A stretch of DNA of 64,000 nucleotides from Sthenelais limicola (taxonomy: Eukaryota > Annelida > Polychaeta > Phyllodocida > Sigalionidae), in contig OW804094.1 in the NCBI GenBank assembly GCA_942159475.1, positions 10,995,386 to 11,059,385 on the forward strand, given 5' to 3'. The notes under the pieces are model-generated. The model was not told where the DNA came from and did no database searches. It saw only the letters and a program-made list of their open reading frames with translations. Position 1 is the first letter of the stretch. Each line of letters begins with the position of its first letter. Both the position numbers and the translations under genes were made by a program. Positions 46,811 to 57,790 of the stretch are shown one piece after another.

Positions 46811-47202
46811 GAGATGGAGAGAGACAAAAGAGAAGGGAAAAGTAGATAAGTGATAGGAAAAGGAGTGGTTTCTTAGAAATGTCACGGAAGAACCAGCAAT
46901 TCTCAGTTGTGAGTGCTTAGCATCACTTGCTGAATGCTTGCTATATGACAAATGGATAAGAAAGTGGCGAGTGAGAGGGCGTGGAATACCAGACATAGCA
47001 GAGGAGACCTCCCCCTGTTATAGGCCTGTATATACCACACTGTACTAATGGCTGACATGGTGCTGCATGTATGACAACAATGTAGTACTGGTACATATAT
47101 GTCACTGGGTGAAGTAGGCTCACACCCAGCTAAACTGACCTCAGCCCCAAGGGTACAAGGAATGGACACAGATTGCTTCATTGGACGTATACTACTCTCT
47201 AT

Positions 47203-47436
47203 GGTCTAGGCTCAAAGTTGAGAGAGTCCCTTCAAACTGAGGGAAAACCTCTCACAGTCTAGGCTCAGAGTTGAGAGAGTCCCTTCAAACTGAGGGAAAA
47301 CATCTCACTCCAAACCGCAAAGTGCCATTATAATGATCCCAATAGGACCGCAAAATGTCATTATAATCCCATTAGGACGCCTAGTCCTGGGCCGGGGAAA
47401 GCCATTAGATCTGATCTGAGGGTTTGGGTCTAGATT
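47203..47436 (+). mobile_element. MITE-B copy with its left 53 bp duplicated
   Basis: GTCTAGGCTCA-AGTTGAGAGAGTCCCTTCAAACTGAGGGAAAA occurs at 47204 and again at 47257. The rest of the element follows once, to GGTTTGGGTCTAGA. Confidence 0.88.
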
Positions 47437-47745
47437 ATGTAGAACTTTGTAAACAAAAATGTATTCCCTTGAAGTATTTATGAGTGGTACGCTGATAAAA
47501 TACATTTATAAAGACCCCTAGCACTGGCCATATTATTGGTGTAATGTGGGTTGTGAATCTAAAAGAAATCAGGGTTGTATTGATTAATTATTAGCTTTAT
47601 TCTGAGATATGTCTAATATGATGTATTGTATCACAAACTTTCTCTCTCCTGTCTCTCTAATCTGTCATTCCATAGTATACTGGAAATAATACCTTGGGGT
47701 AATATCAACAGCTGATTTTTATTCCGCCATTATTCTATTCAATTC

Positions 47746-47830
47746 AATTCAAGAATTCTTTATTGCAGTAGATCTTGTTTACAATAAGGTGGCCCAACAT
47801 TCTTAATGAACAAGTGTCTAGATAGGTCTT
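47746..47830 (-). mobile_element. Non-LTR retrotransposon 3' end, TTGAA tail
   Basis: Minus strand: GTAAACAAGATCTACTGCAATAAAGAATTC, then TTGAA-TTGAA-TTGAA. A polyadenylation-like AATAAA followed by a pentanucleotide tail. The body upstream cannot be delimited. Confidence 0.5.
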
Positions 47831-48214
47831 CCGTTGAGTGCTCTTGTTTTGAGCTTTAATTACGTTAAAATGATGACATAGAAAGGGATAGAAGCCTCTA
47901 CATAGTAGGTCTTAAATTAGGAGTACATAAGCAGATACAATAATATACATTATAAACCTAATTTGTACAGTAATGAGTGGACGATATCTTAACAAAGCGT
48001 GTACAATTTAAGTGCGCTTGTTGTTTACATTGCTTTAGTAAAGAAATGCTAGACCTATAAATTACATGGGTCTATGTTAAAGATGAGGTCTTATCAACCC
48101 ATGCGTACATACACACATAGATCATGTCTAAGGAACAGGTAAACGTTTTATAGCAAGTAAACAACCCCTTCATTTGGAGACTGAGTCTTATTGAACCGCA
48201 TGAGAACTGAATAC

Positions 48215-48715
48215 GAGTGAGTGAGTGAGTGAGTGAGTGAGTGAGTGAGATTGGTCGCTTTACGCCCTCATCAACACATTGAAGGTTATATCAAGGGCGG
48301 GAGAGCTGAGAGGGAGTGAGTGAGTGATATTGGTTGCTTTACGCCCTCATCAACACATTTAATATGGTTATATCAAGGGCGGGGGAGCTGAGAGGGAGTG
48401 AGTGAGTGAGATTGGTCGCTTTACGCCCTCATCAACACATTGAATGTTATATCAAGGGCGGGGGAGCTGAGAGGGAGTGAGTGAGTGATATTGGTTGCTT
48501 TACGCCCTCATCAACACATTTAATATGGTTATATCAAGGGCGGGGGAGCTGAGAGGGAGTGAGTGAGTGAGATTGGTCGCTTTACGCCCTCATCAACACA
48601 TTGAAGGTTATATCAAGGGCGGGAGAGCTGAGAGGGAGGGAGTGAGTGATATTGGTTGCTTTACGCCCTCATCAACACATTGAAGGTTATATCAAGGGCG
48701 GGAGAGCTGAGAGGG
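48215..48715 (-). repeat. Inverted array of the 78-bp satellite, about 6 units
   Basis: (GTGA)n start, then units with GCTTTACGCCCTCATCAACACATT and ATATCAAGGGCGGG: the reverse complement of the 29165 array, with units of 71 to 77 bp. Two unit types (TTGAAGG and TTTAATATGG) alternate. It runs straight into the repeat shared with 12391-12540. Confidence 0.93.
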
Positions 48716-48812
48716 AGGCAGTTTATGATCTTACCCAGGAAATAGAGAAAGAGAAGAAGGGAGAGAGACAGAGAAAAGAGACAGAAAGGCACTTTATGGT
48801 CTTACCCAGGTC
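48716..48812 (+). repeat. Repeat shared with the retroelement insertion at 12.4 kb
   Basis: GGCAGTTTATGATCTTACCC, a GA tract, then GGCACTTTATGGTCTTACCC. The same order is seen at 12391-12560. Confidence 0.85.
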
Positions 48813-49015
48813 CATAACTGAATAGGAATGGAATGTAACCGAATGTTTACAATGGTCACAGAGCGGAGCCGGATGAGGCTGATGGTGTTGATTCCAACTA
48901 AGGGGCGTTGTACTGGCGTCCTCTATACGTCATCATTGACGTTATGACGTCATAACCATCGTCAGGCTGTGACGTGGACCCAATTGTCCATGACGTTGTG
49001 CCCTAGTTTTCTTCC

Positions 49016-49060
49016 AACCTAAATTCCTCATGAACCGCAAGGCGAAACATTGGGTATTTT
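49016..49060 (+). ncRNA. Hammerhead-ribozyme-like motif
   Basis: CTCATGA-ACCGCAAGGC-GAAACATTGGG: one change from the CUGANGA box, a short GC stem and GAAAC. Downstream TTGTTTATTGC rather than AATAAA. Confidence 0.3.
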
Positions 49061-49101
49061 CACGCTTGTTTATTGCATGGGGAAATGGAACAGTACACAT
49101 A

Positions 49102-49294
49102 GGTCAGATTTTCAGCGAATGTACAATTTACTTTCACCTATCTTCTCAAATAACCCACATTTAAGACAGAAATAAAGTTCAAAATACAGTTCAACCTAAC
49201 CAAACAGATAGCTAGAATTAATGCAATGCCAAATATACTCGAATTTACTAAATGTGCACAGCGGCCAATTGTACATTTTCTGAAAATCTGACCC
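49102..49294 (-). mobile_element. MITE-A copy 23, internal deletion
   Basis: About 40 bp before the right end are missing (TACTCGAATTTACTAAATGTG). Confidence 0.83.
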
Positions 49295-49300
49295 ATATAT

Positions 49301-49470
49301 GGATCAGATTTTCAGAAAATGTACAATTGGCCGCTGTACACATTTGGTAATGTCTGCTAAATTAGACTGGGAAATTATAAAGGCTATGTATATCTGAGTA
49401 CCGTGGGCATTGTGTTGATTAGAGATTTCTTTTTCGTTGTGTTAACTGCATTTTGAGCGTCAGTTATTAC
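49301..49470 (+). mobile_element. MITE-A copy 24, right end lost, abutting copy 23
   Basis: GGATCAGATTTTCAGAAAAT starts 6 bp after the previous TCTGACCC. Together with 49102-49294 this forms a head-to-head pair. Confidence 0.8.
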
Positions 49471-49504
49471 ATTTTCACTGCCTTCATTCATTGTAGGTAT
49501 ATAT

Positions 49505-49739
49505 GGGTCAGATTTTCAGAAAATGTACAGTTGGCAGCTCTACACGTTTAGTAAATTCTGCTAAATTAGGCTGCAATTTGGTCAATACTAGGTAAATTCG
49601 TGTATATTCGGCATTGCATTAATTCTAGCAATCTGTTTGGTTAGGTTGAACTGTATTTTTGACTTTATTTTCGTCTGAAATTTGGCTTATTTGAGAAGAT
49701 TGGCGAAGTTGAATTGTACATTTTCTGGAAAACTGACCC
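49505..49739 (+). mobile_element. MITE-A copy 25, complete
   Basis: ATAT on both sides (49501-49504, 49740-49743). Confidence 0.9.
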
Positions 49740-49927
49740 ATATAGGCAATAACAGAACATATAAGACCAATACTGTTGATCTCCGGGATGTATGAATAGA
49801 CTAAACAATCTTTGCCAGCAGAGTAAAGACTTACACCAACACAGCCGCCCATATTAACCGCTACAATATATTTATATACATAAACAGAGCATAAACCCTG
49901 GGATAATCCATTCTACACGGATATATA

Positions 49928-50162
49928 GGGTCAGATTTTCAGAAAGTGTACAATTGGCAGCTCTACACATTTAGTCAATTCTGCAAAATTAAGTGGAGAA
50001 ATGATCTATACCAGGTATATCTGAGTATATTTGGTATTGTGCTGATTCAAACAGTCTGTTCGGTTATGTTGAACTGAGTTTTGAAGCTCATTACTGTCTT
50101 AAATGTGGGTTATTTGAGAGGATTGGTGAAGGTGAATTGTACATTTTCTGACGATCTGACCC
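49928..50162 (+). mobile_element. MITE-A copy 26, complete
   Basis: GGGTCAGATTTTCAGAAAGT...GATCTGACCC in AT-rich flanks. Confidence 0.88.
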
Positions 50163-50471
50163 ATATATAGAATTTACTCTTGGTTAAATCCTCACCACCC
50201 ACTCCACGTCCTTTAAACTGGGATAGTTTATTTGAAGAAATATTTTTTCACAAGATACAGCCGGCTACACCACCTACTTACTCTTTTTGGTCAAAAACCA
50301 GCTGAGCGATGTATTTTCTGAGAATAAAATGAAATAGATGTAGCTTATGTCAGATCAACGCCCACTTTCTCCCTCTCTCCTTTTCCCATGTTTGGATTAG
50401 AGTGTGTCACTGGAATTCTAGGACTTAGTCGATGGCATGGCAGGAATTCAAGTTGTGGCAATCCTTTATTT

Positions 50472-50650
50472 GGGTGAAATTCTCAGAAAATGCACAATTC
50501 ACATTCAGAAACCCTCCTAAATAACCTGAATTTAATACACAAATGAGACTCAAGACAGATACACCTAGTATTTAACAATTTTCACTCTAATTTAGCAGAA
50601 TTTGATAGATGTGTAGAATTGTAGATTGTGCATTTTCTGAAAATGTGACC
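50472..50650 (-). mobile_element. MITE-A hybrid copy with internal deletion
   Basis: Left end of subfamily 2 (GGGTGAAATTCTC) and right end of the GTAGATTGTGCATTTTC sub-type, joined by a deletion. 179 bp. Confidence 0.82.
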
Positions 50651-51430
50651 AAATACAGTACATTAGAATCTGATGGACCCTGATGATAATATAGTTGGTG
50701 CACATGTGAGATAACCTTTCGGGCGGGCAAAGATCTTTATTTTTGTTTTTGTTTTCTTTTTTTTCGGGTAAAGATCTTGATCGACTACAATCTGTGAAAG
50801 CTAGGATATCCGGGTGCAACTTTGAGATTACACCTCCAAACATTTCATTAAATTGTTACTTTTATATCCTTGTGGATCTAAAAAGGAACAATTTATATGA
50901 ATTTCAGTGGAGTGAAGAATATTTGTAATTTTGTTTCCAGAATATCTTCCATCGATCTGAGGATAATTACATGAAATGTTCACATCAACAACAAACTTAC
51001 ATGAAAGTGAAATTTTGTGTTTTTGTGGATAAAACAAAACTTTTAACGAATTTCTGCGAATCTTTGCATGTGAATATTTCACCACTTTCACGGATTTACT
51101 GACTTCTTCATTGGATTGATATCAAACTTCACAAGTATCATCATTCCTTAAGGAAACTGACTGACCAGATATCAATCCGATATTTTGATTTTGGAGTGAA
51201 TCCCGGTTTCTTGCCATAAGGAATATACCATCCACCTTGCCCTTGGATGAGCAAGTTGTAAACAAACCATGCAAATATTACTCACATACTTTATCGCTGG
51301 AAAACCAAAATGAAATGTGGTAAATCACTTACACACATAGTTGAGCCTGTATTGTGAGAAGTGTCAGATTGTTATTATGAGAGGAGAAAAGTGAATTCTA
51401 GTCTGATTAAAAACAAAAAACCGAATTCTG
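50651..51430 (+). promoter_or_regulatory. Probable 5' leader of exon B
   Basis: About 780 bp without recognised repeats leading to the ATG at 51431. An in-frame TGA lies about 25 bases upstream of that ATG with no other in-frame ATG between. The transcription start is not visible. Confidence 0.35.
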
Positions 51431-51492
51431 ATGGCGACAGCAATGGTGTCTACCACTATGGCTTGTGCTTATCTTGATTACACTAGTGACAG
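51431..51492 (+). CDS. Candidate alternative first coding exon B
   Basis: ATGGCGACAGCAATG... encodes MATAMVSTTMACAYLDYTSD plus AG, then the donor GTGAGA at 51493. It ends after the second codon base, the same phase as the large exons at 5599 and 14781 and as exon C at 59579. The peptide is similar to that of exon C (ST, C.Y, LD, TS in order). I do not recognise the protein. The pattern fits alternative promoters feeding one downstream exon that lies beyond the window. Confidence 0.45.
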
Positions 51493-51659
51493 GTGAGAAA
51501 TACATGATTTATTTTGTTTTATATAAATCAATTAATAACATTGCTTTTATTTATTTTTCCCATTCCCATCATTATAGGTATTATATAGACATTATTGTTG
51601 TAATTGCTATTGCTGTTGTTAGGATGATGATGATCATTGTTGTTTTAGATATAATCGGG

Positions 51660-51761
51660 GATTTCTTTTTGTCCCTTTCTCTCTCTGTCTCTCTTTTTCC
51701 CTTTCTCTCTCTCTCTCTCTCTCTCCTCTCTCTCCTTCTCTCTGTATAAGTGTGTGTCTCC

Positions 51762-51813
<52 letters not shown>
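51660..51813. repeat. CT microsatellite
   Basis: (CT)n at 51660-51740 and 51762-51812. Confidence 0.95.
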
Positions 51814-51814
<1 letters not shown>

Positions 51815-52090
51815 TTCTATTTATACATGTTATTCATATTACAATGAAAACTAGGTGACAGATATAGTTCATACGCTAAGGGAGGTACATATACATATGT
51901 ACACACTATTAGCACCCTCCTCATACTCCATAGATATACCCCATGGTGTACAATAAGCCCTACACATATGTACAAAAGCTCAGACTGAGTCTTACTGAGA
52001 TATAAATAACTTGGTCCCCAACACGACTCTTCCCCATTGCTTCACATTGGCACAAGGAGAGTAGACTATACCCGCTGACAAGACATATAT

Positions 52091-52325
52091 GGGTCAGATT
52101 TTGAGAAAATGTTCAGTTGGCAGCTGTAAACATTTTGTAAATTCTGCTAAATTAGGCTGCAATTTGGCCAATACTAGGTAAATTCGAGTATATTCGGCAT
52201 TGCAGTGATTCTAGCAATCTGTTTGGTTAGGTTGAACTGTATTTTGAAGCTCATTTCTGTCTTAAATTTGGGTTATTTGAGAGGATTGGTGAAGATGAAT
52301 TGTACATTTTCTGAAAATCTGATCC
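52091..52325 (+). mobile_element. MITE-A copy 28, complete
   Basis: ATAT on both sides. The open frame NLGYLRGLVKMNCTFSENL within it recurs in sister copies. Confidence 0.9.
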
Positions 52326-52720
52326 ATATAATACACGATGGTCGGGGCGGGGTATTGAAGTGTTGTGGTTGGTTAAATAACTCTTCTTGGCAGCATTCTC
52401 AGTCTTTAACAGAGGAGAACAAGTGAATAATCGTAAGTTTGATTATGGAAGTAATCTTCATAAAATCTTCATAATAAAAGGCCAACATAAAGGCCATCAT
52501 AATAATAATTATTAATAATACTTCATTGAGATAGTATTCGAAATATCCATGTTTTTGTCATGCTAAGTATGAGAGGCGCCTAATATTATGAGAAGCGTCT
52601 GAACTATATATGACTAGTGGTAATAATTATTAATAATAATTCATTGAAATAATATGGACCTATCCATGTTTTTGTTATCCAAATTATGGAAGTTATGAGA
52701 AGCACATAATTATGATATAT

Positions 52721-53117
52721 GGGTCAGATCGTCAGAAAATGTACAATTCGCCTTCACCAATCCTCTCAAATAACCCACATTTAAGAATCAAATTTAGCTT
52801 CAAAATACAGTTCAACATAACCAAATACACTGTTTGGATCATTGGAATAAGATAAGATAAGATAAGGAGTTGTTTATTTGTCGTAGTCAATTGTACAGAG
52901 GAGATACAAATGTATAAAATAAGAAGAGAGACAAAAAGGTCGACATGCCTATATGATGCTGTAGGGCACCATTTCTTCCGGCTGTTACCAGAATTTTGAA
53001 TAGTTCAATACCAAATATACTCAGATATACCTAGCATTTATCATTTGTCAGCTGAATTTAACCGAATTTACTGAATGTATAGAGCTGCCAATTGTACATT
53101 TTCTGACGATCTGACCC
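52721..53117 (-). mobile_element. MITE-A copy 29, split by a retroposon tail
   Basis: GGGTCAGATCGTCAGAAAAT...GATCTGACCC with ATAT flanks. The middle is interrupted at about 52847-52997. Confidence 0.88.
52847..52997 (-). mobile_element. Nested retroposon 3' end, TTATC tail
   Basis: Minus strand: ...TTTGTATCTCCTCTGTAC...GACAAATAAACAACTCC, then TTATC three times. Same family as 37066-37205. About 150 bp. Confidence 0.65.
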
Positions 53118-53289
53118 ATATACTATAATGACAAGAGCGTGGGAGAGTTGGGGTAACTTTACTTCTCCTTCCATTTCATATTAGACCTCCCTTCCCTCAT
53201 TCAACAATCTTTATTCTTAATTGTTAATTTACTCTCAGGGTTCGCCGATTTTACCCTGGTCTAAATTTGAGAATGTCAATGTACCTCGC

Positions 53290-53836
53290 TCTGTCTCAGA
53301 CTCTCCCTGTCCGTTTCTGCCCCTGTCCGTCTGTTCCTGCCCCTGTCCGTCCGTTTCTGTCCCTGTCCGTCCGTTTCTGCCCCTCTCTGTCCGTTTCTGT
53401 CCCTCTCTGTCCGTTTCTGTCCCTCTCTGTCCGTTTCTGTCCCTCTCTGTCCGTTTCTGCCCCTGTCCGTCCGTTTCTGCCCCTGTCCGACCGTTTCTGC
53501 CCCTGTCCGTCTGTTCCTGCCGCTGTCCGTCCGTTTCTGTCCCTCTCTGTCCGTTTCTGCCCCTGTCCGTCCGTTTCTGCCCCTGTCCGTCCGTTTCTGT
53601 CCCTGTCCGTCCGTTTCTGCCCCTCTCTGTCCGTTTCTGCCCCTGTCCGACCGTTTCTGCCCCTCTCTGTCCGTTTCTGTCCCTGTCCGTCCGTTTCTGC
53701 CCCTGTCCGTCCGTTTCTGTCCCTGTCCGTCCGTTTCTGCCCCTGTCCGTCCGTTTCTGTCCCTGTCCGTCCGTTTCTGCCCCTGTCCGTCCCTGTCCGT
53801 CCGTCTCTGACCCTCTCAGTCCGTTTCTGCCCCTGT
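53290..53836 (+). repeat. 20-bp minisatellite, about 27 units
   Basis: CCGTCCGTTTCTGCCCCTGT with CTGT/CCGT and TGCC/TGTC variants. Since 20 is not a multiple of 3, the frame cycles and gives 20-residue repeats in two frames. Not a protein gene. Confidence 0.95.
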
Positions 53837-54059
53837 CTGTCTCACTCTATGTCAGTCTGTGTCAGTCTACCTCAATGTGTCGCAGCATTAAACAAACAAC
53901 TCCACACCATCAATGTCCTTGAATACAACTTATTTCATGTTGTTACATTGTTGTTACATTGTTGTTACATTGTTGTTACATTTCCACTGTACCATACACT
54001 GCCTACCTGTTATGTATGCTGTAATGTGTTGTACCTGTACCTATGTGTGCTTTACTTAC

Positions 54060-54086
54060 CTTACCTTGATTGCCTTACAGGTGAGT
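54060..54086 (+). promoter_or_regulatory. Candidate recursive splice site 2
   Basis: TTACCTTGATTGCCTTACAG joined directly to GTGAGT at 54081. It is 2.6 kb downstream of exon B. Same architecture as 32583. Confidence 0.45.
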
Positions 54087-54132
54087 GCGTCCCTATGGGT
54101 AATGCTGAACATATACAGATAAGTGCCTGTAA

Positions 54133-54835
54133 TTTTTTTTTTTTTTTTTAAATATTTTATTGGCTGAAACAGTTTAACAATTATTATTTGTATAAAGAAA
54201 GACGCATGACTGACAAGATGCAGTTATATTTCGTGCGTTGCCATGACCAAGTAAATAAGATTCTACAGAAAAATTATCACCGTTACATGTGCTATATCGT
54301 TCACATTCACATTAAAGAAAAATTCCAAATTATACAGTCTTACAAATAGATGTTATTATTCGTCAAGCTTTTTTCTATATTTCCATCTCATCTACACCTT
54401 AGACCCTTTATATTAGATCATAGGAATCACCTACAGATTTTTCAAGGTTGTGTTCTATCATCGCCGCAATACAATCATAAAAACAGTCAGACATTTAAAA
54501 ACAAAAAGAGCAAATTTCAAGTCAGCAATTCATTTCTAAACAAATTGTTAAGAGCTAGTTTCAGTTCGCAACTCTCCTCTATCGTTTTCAAATTGTTGTC
54601 CATGTTATTCCAAAGTTTTCTCCCATTATACAGAATGCAGTTCTTGTACCTTTCTGACATTGGTCTGTTTAGATTAAAGTGTTCATACCTATCTGATCTT
54701 AGACCAAGTCCTCTGTCTTGATCAGCCCTGTTGTCTTTTCTATTCTATTAACAATATATTTAGAATTAATTGTGTCACTACAAAGATACAAACGATCTGT
54801 GACACTGGGTATTGAGCTGTACCTGGGATGATGGC
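54133..54835 (-). mobile_element. Non-LTR retrotransposon 3' remnant
   Basis: Minus strand ends in AATAAAATATTT and A17 (54149-54133). Upstream, 54735-54517 encodes RGLGLRSDRYEHF...SERYKNCILYNGRKLWNNM, then a stop. The Y.G..LWN..P-like motif is typical of the C-terminal tail of non-LTR reverse transcriptase ORFs. A second frame carries DRLYLCSDTINSKYIVNRI just upstream, so there is a frameshift. The plus-strand frame at 54350-54721 is its shadow. Confidence 0.5.
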
Positions 54836-54847
54836 AATAAGAACATT

Positions 54848-54878
<31 letters not shown>

Positions 54879-54882
54879 ATTG

Positions 54883-55075
54883 GTAAAATTTTCTGAAAAT
54901 GTCCACTTCACTAATCCTTTCAAATAACCCAAATTTAAGTGAAAAGTAATGTTCAAAATGCAGGTTAACACAATGAAAGAGATATTTTTAATAAACACAA
55001 TGGCAAAGATACTCTTGATATGCCCATTATGTATCATTTTTCTTTCTAATTTCGTATAATAATCGTACATTGAAA
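54883..55075 (-). mobile_element. MITE-A copy, degraded
   Basis: GGTAAAATTTTCTGAAAAT...ATAATCGTACATTG after a (CAA)n run at 54848-54877. Confidence 0.7.
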
Positions 55076-55714
55076 CATTATTATGACGTAGTTAGTGTCA
55101 ATTGTTGAGTAGAGATGATATAGAATTTTTATTCAGTAATAAAATGTTACAGAAACGGACTAAGAACTTCTAGTAATAGATCTTTCAGTGTGCCCTAAAA
55201 TGAAGGGAAATTAAAGAGTTTTTACATCATGTCCCCCCCCCCCCACACACACACACTCAGGGGTAATAAGTGTACGCTTTTTTGTTCCAGCCTTTGAAAA
55301 GTACCCCCTTTCCGCGAATTTTCAAGGTATTTTAACCCCCCTTTTTGTGGCAAAATGCGGAAAATCTGATGCTAAAAAAGACCCCTTTTTATGATTTCAA
55401 GAAGTATAACTGATTACAGTAATATGTCAACAGTAATATGCACATGTTCGTTAATATAACATAGAGATGGAATATGTGAACTGGTAGGATTGAGTAGAAA
55501 TAAATTAGATATTAGTCTTTAACTCATAGTTTGTATGTGAACTATGTGTCCATGGCCTGCCTGACCTTGTACCCAGCTTGTCTCCGTGGCGATGATAGAT
55601 TTATTTACCCTCTCCTCATTTATTGACTGTTAGAGTTAATAAACCAGATTAAATCACTCAGTGTCAATGTGACAGCACACACAACTGATAAACTGGTATT
55701 CAATCTATAACTAA
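55076..55714. other. Non-coding
   Basis: C-run at 55233-55243 and an AAAGTACCCCC/AAAGACCCC stretch. No gene seen. Confidence 0.5.
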
Positions 55715-56447
55715 CTTCTAGGCTCAGAGTTGAGTGAGTCCCTCCAAACTGAGTGTAAGTCTAGGCTCAGAGTTGAGGGAGTCCCTCCAAACTGAGGGAA
55801 CACTTCTCACTCCAAACTGAGTGAAAGTCTAGGCTCAGAGTTGAGGGAGTCCCTCCAAACTGAGTGAAAGTCTAGGCTCAGAGTTGAGGGAGTCCCTCCA
55901 AACTGAGTGAAAGTCTAGGCTCAGAGTTGAGGGAGTCCCTCCAAACTGAGTGAAAATCTAGGCTCAGAGTTGAGGGAGTCCCTCCAAACTGAGTGAAAAT
56001 CTAGGCTCAGAGTTTAGTGAGTCCCTCCAAACTGAGTGAAAGTCTAGGCTCAGAGTTGAGTGAGTCCCTCCAAACTGAGTGAAAATCTAGGCTCAGAGTT
56101 GAGTGAGTCCCTCAAAACTGAGTGAAAATCTAGGCTCAGCGTTGAGTGAGTCCCTCCAAACTGAGTGAAAATCTAGGCTCAGAGTTGCGTGAGTCCCTCC
56201 AAACTGAGTGAAAATCTAGGCTCAGAGTTGAGGGAGTCCCTCCAAACTTAGTGAAAGTCTAGGCTCAGAGTTGAGTGAGTCCCTCCAAACTGAGTGAAAA
56301 TCTAGGCTCAGAGTTGAGGGAGTCCCTCCAAACTGAGGGAAAATCTAGGCTCAGAGTTGAGGGAGTCCCTCCAAACTGAGGGAACGCTTCTCACTTCAAA
56401 CCACAAAATGCCATTAGAATCTCATTAGAATGCCTACTCCCGGACCA
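55715..56447 (+). repeat. 43-bp minisatellite grown from the end of MITE-B
   Basis: About 15 units of GTCTAGGCTCAGAGTTGAGGGAGTCCCTCCAAACTGAGTGAAA. The unit is the first 43 bp of MITE-B. The array ends in the next part of the element (CTCACTTCAAACCACAAAATGCC, ATTAGAATGCCTACTCC). Confidence 0.93.
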
Positions 56448-56451
56448 GGAG

Positions 56452-56486
56452 AGCCGCCAATTGTACTTTTTCTGATGATCTGACCC
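56452..56486 (-). mobile_element. Solo end of MITE-A
   Basis: GCCGCCAATTGTACTTTTTCTGATGATCTGACCC only. Confidence 0.75.
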
Positions 56487-56517
56487 GTGTGTGCGTTATA
56501 TATACAAGGTACCTACA

Positions 56518-56742
56518 GGTCACCAGAAAATGTACAATCGCCAGCACTACACATTTAAGAAATTCTGCTAAATTTGACTGAGAAATGATAAATATACTAG
56601 CTATATACATTCGGTATTGACTTGATTGAAAGGATGTGTTTGGTTATGTTGAATTTTGTTTTGAGTCTCATTTTTGTATTAAATTTGGGTTATTTAGGAG
56701 GGTTTCTAAATGTGAATTGTCCATTTTCTGGAAATTTCACCC
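56518..56742 (+). mobile_element. MITE-A subfamily 2 copy, complete
   Basis: GGTCACCAGAAAATG...GGAAATTTCACCC. Confidence 0.83.
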
Positions 56743-56896
56743 ATGTGCATAGCTAGGTAGGTATGATGTGTGGGCCAGGCTTATCTATCAGAGATAAGCA
56801 GGTGAGACAGGTACTGAAGCTTTGTCTGCTGAGGTCTGTGTCTTATCTCTGTCTCTATGTATACAAAACACCGCAACATTCAGGCAAGAATGTCTC

Positions 56897-57000
56897 CAGT
56901 CTAGGCTCAAAGTTCAGAAAGTCCCTTCAAACTGAGGGAAAGTCTCTCTCCAAACCGCAAAGTGCCATTATGATTCCATCAGGACCACAAACTGTCAAAA
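56897..57000 (+). mobile_element. MITE-B copy, right half lost
   Basis: CAGTCTAGGCTCAAAG to ACCACAAACTGTCA. Confidence 0.8.
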
Positions 57001-57790
57001 GGCACAATCACATACCGGTATCACTTTAGTGGTTCGTCTAAATAAATAATTAAGTTTTCATACATATACAATCCACCCAATTTAGGGTGCTCGGATATAT
57101 AAGGGATTTTCTCGGATCAAATACATCCAATATGTATCAAGGGTTCACGCAAGCATCCAGGAGACCTTTAAAGTACTGTTCACTGTAAAAATGAACTTAG
57201 AGTTACGGGTATTTGTGATGTGTTATAGGGAAATGAGTCACAAGTCGCAAAAAATGGATTTTGAGATATCATCATATTTGAAAAGATGAGCTCAAGCCTA
57301 ATCTAATGATGGTAATCATTGGGACAGATAATAAGTGTTTCTATACTGTCAGTTTTATATTTTAATTTTTGAAAAATCAATTTGCAATATATCTGGATAA
57401 ACTATTACTAGTAAAGTATAGCTAGATATATACTCAAGAGGATGACCTTAGCAATTCAATGATATATTCAACACACTGTCCTAATGATAGTAAACATTAG
57501 GACAATATATATTTCGCAAACCATATACATGTGTTATTTTATTCTGTTGGTAAATGGAGTATATTTGTACATATTGCATCCGCCTGTACAATGTATTGAC
57601 AGACCAGGAAATCAAAACAAACCATAAACCACAGGTTATGGATATCTTCCAATTACTAAGTGCGCATATGGCTTATATGTGTCTCCCCTCCCTCCCCCTC
57701 CCCCCCCCCCCCCCCCCCCCCACGTGCATTAGTGTCACCTTTGATAAGGCCGAGTCCAGGGTCGAAGATAGAGCAGTGTTTAGTCATACT
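57001..57790. other. Non-coding
   Basis: C-run at 57698-57721. No gene seen. Confidence 0.5.

Noticed and set aside
53221..54151. Frames of 233 and 294 codons
   Set aside because: They run through the 20-bp minisatellite; the 20-residue periodicity is a consequence of the unit length.
54350..54721. 123-codon plus-strand frame
   Set aside because: Antisense shadow of the non-LTR retrotransposon remnant read on the minus strand.
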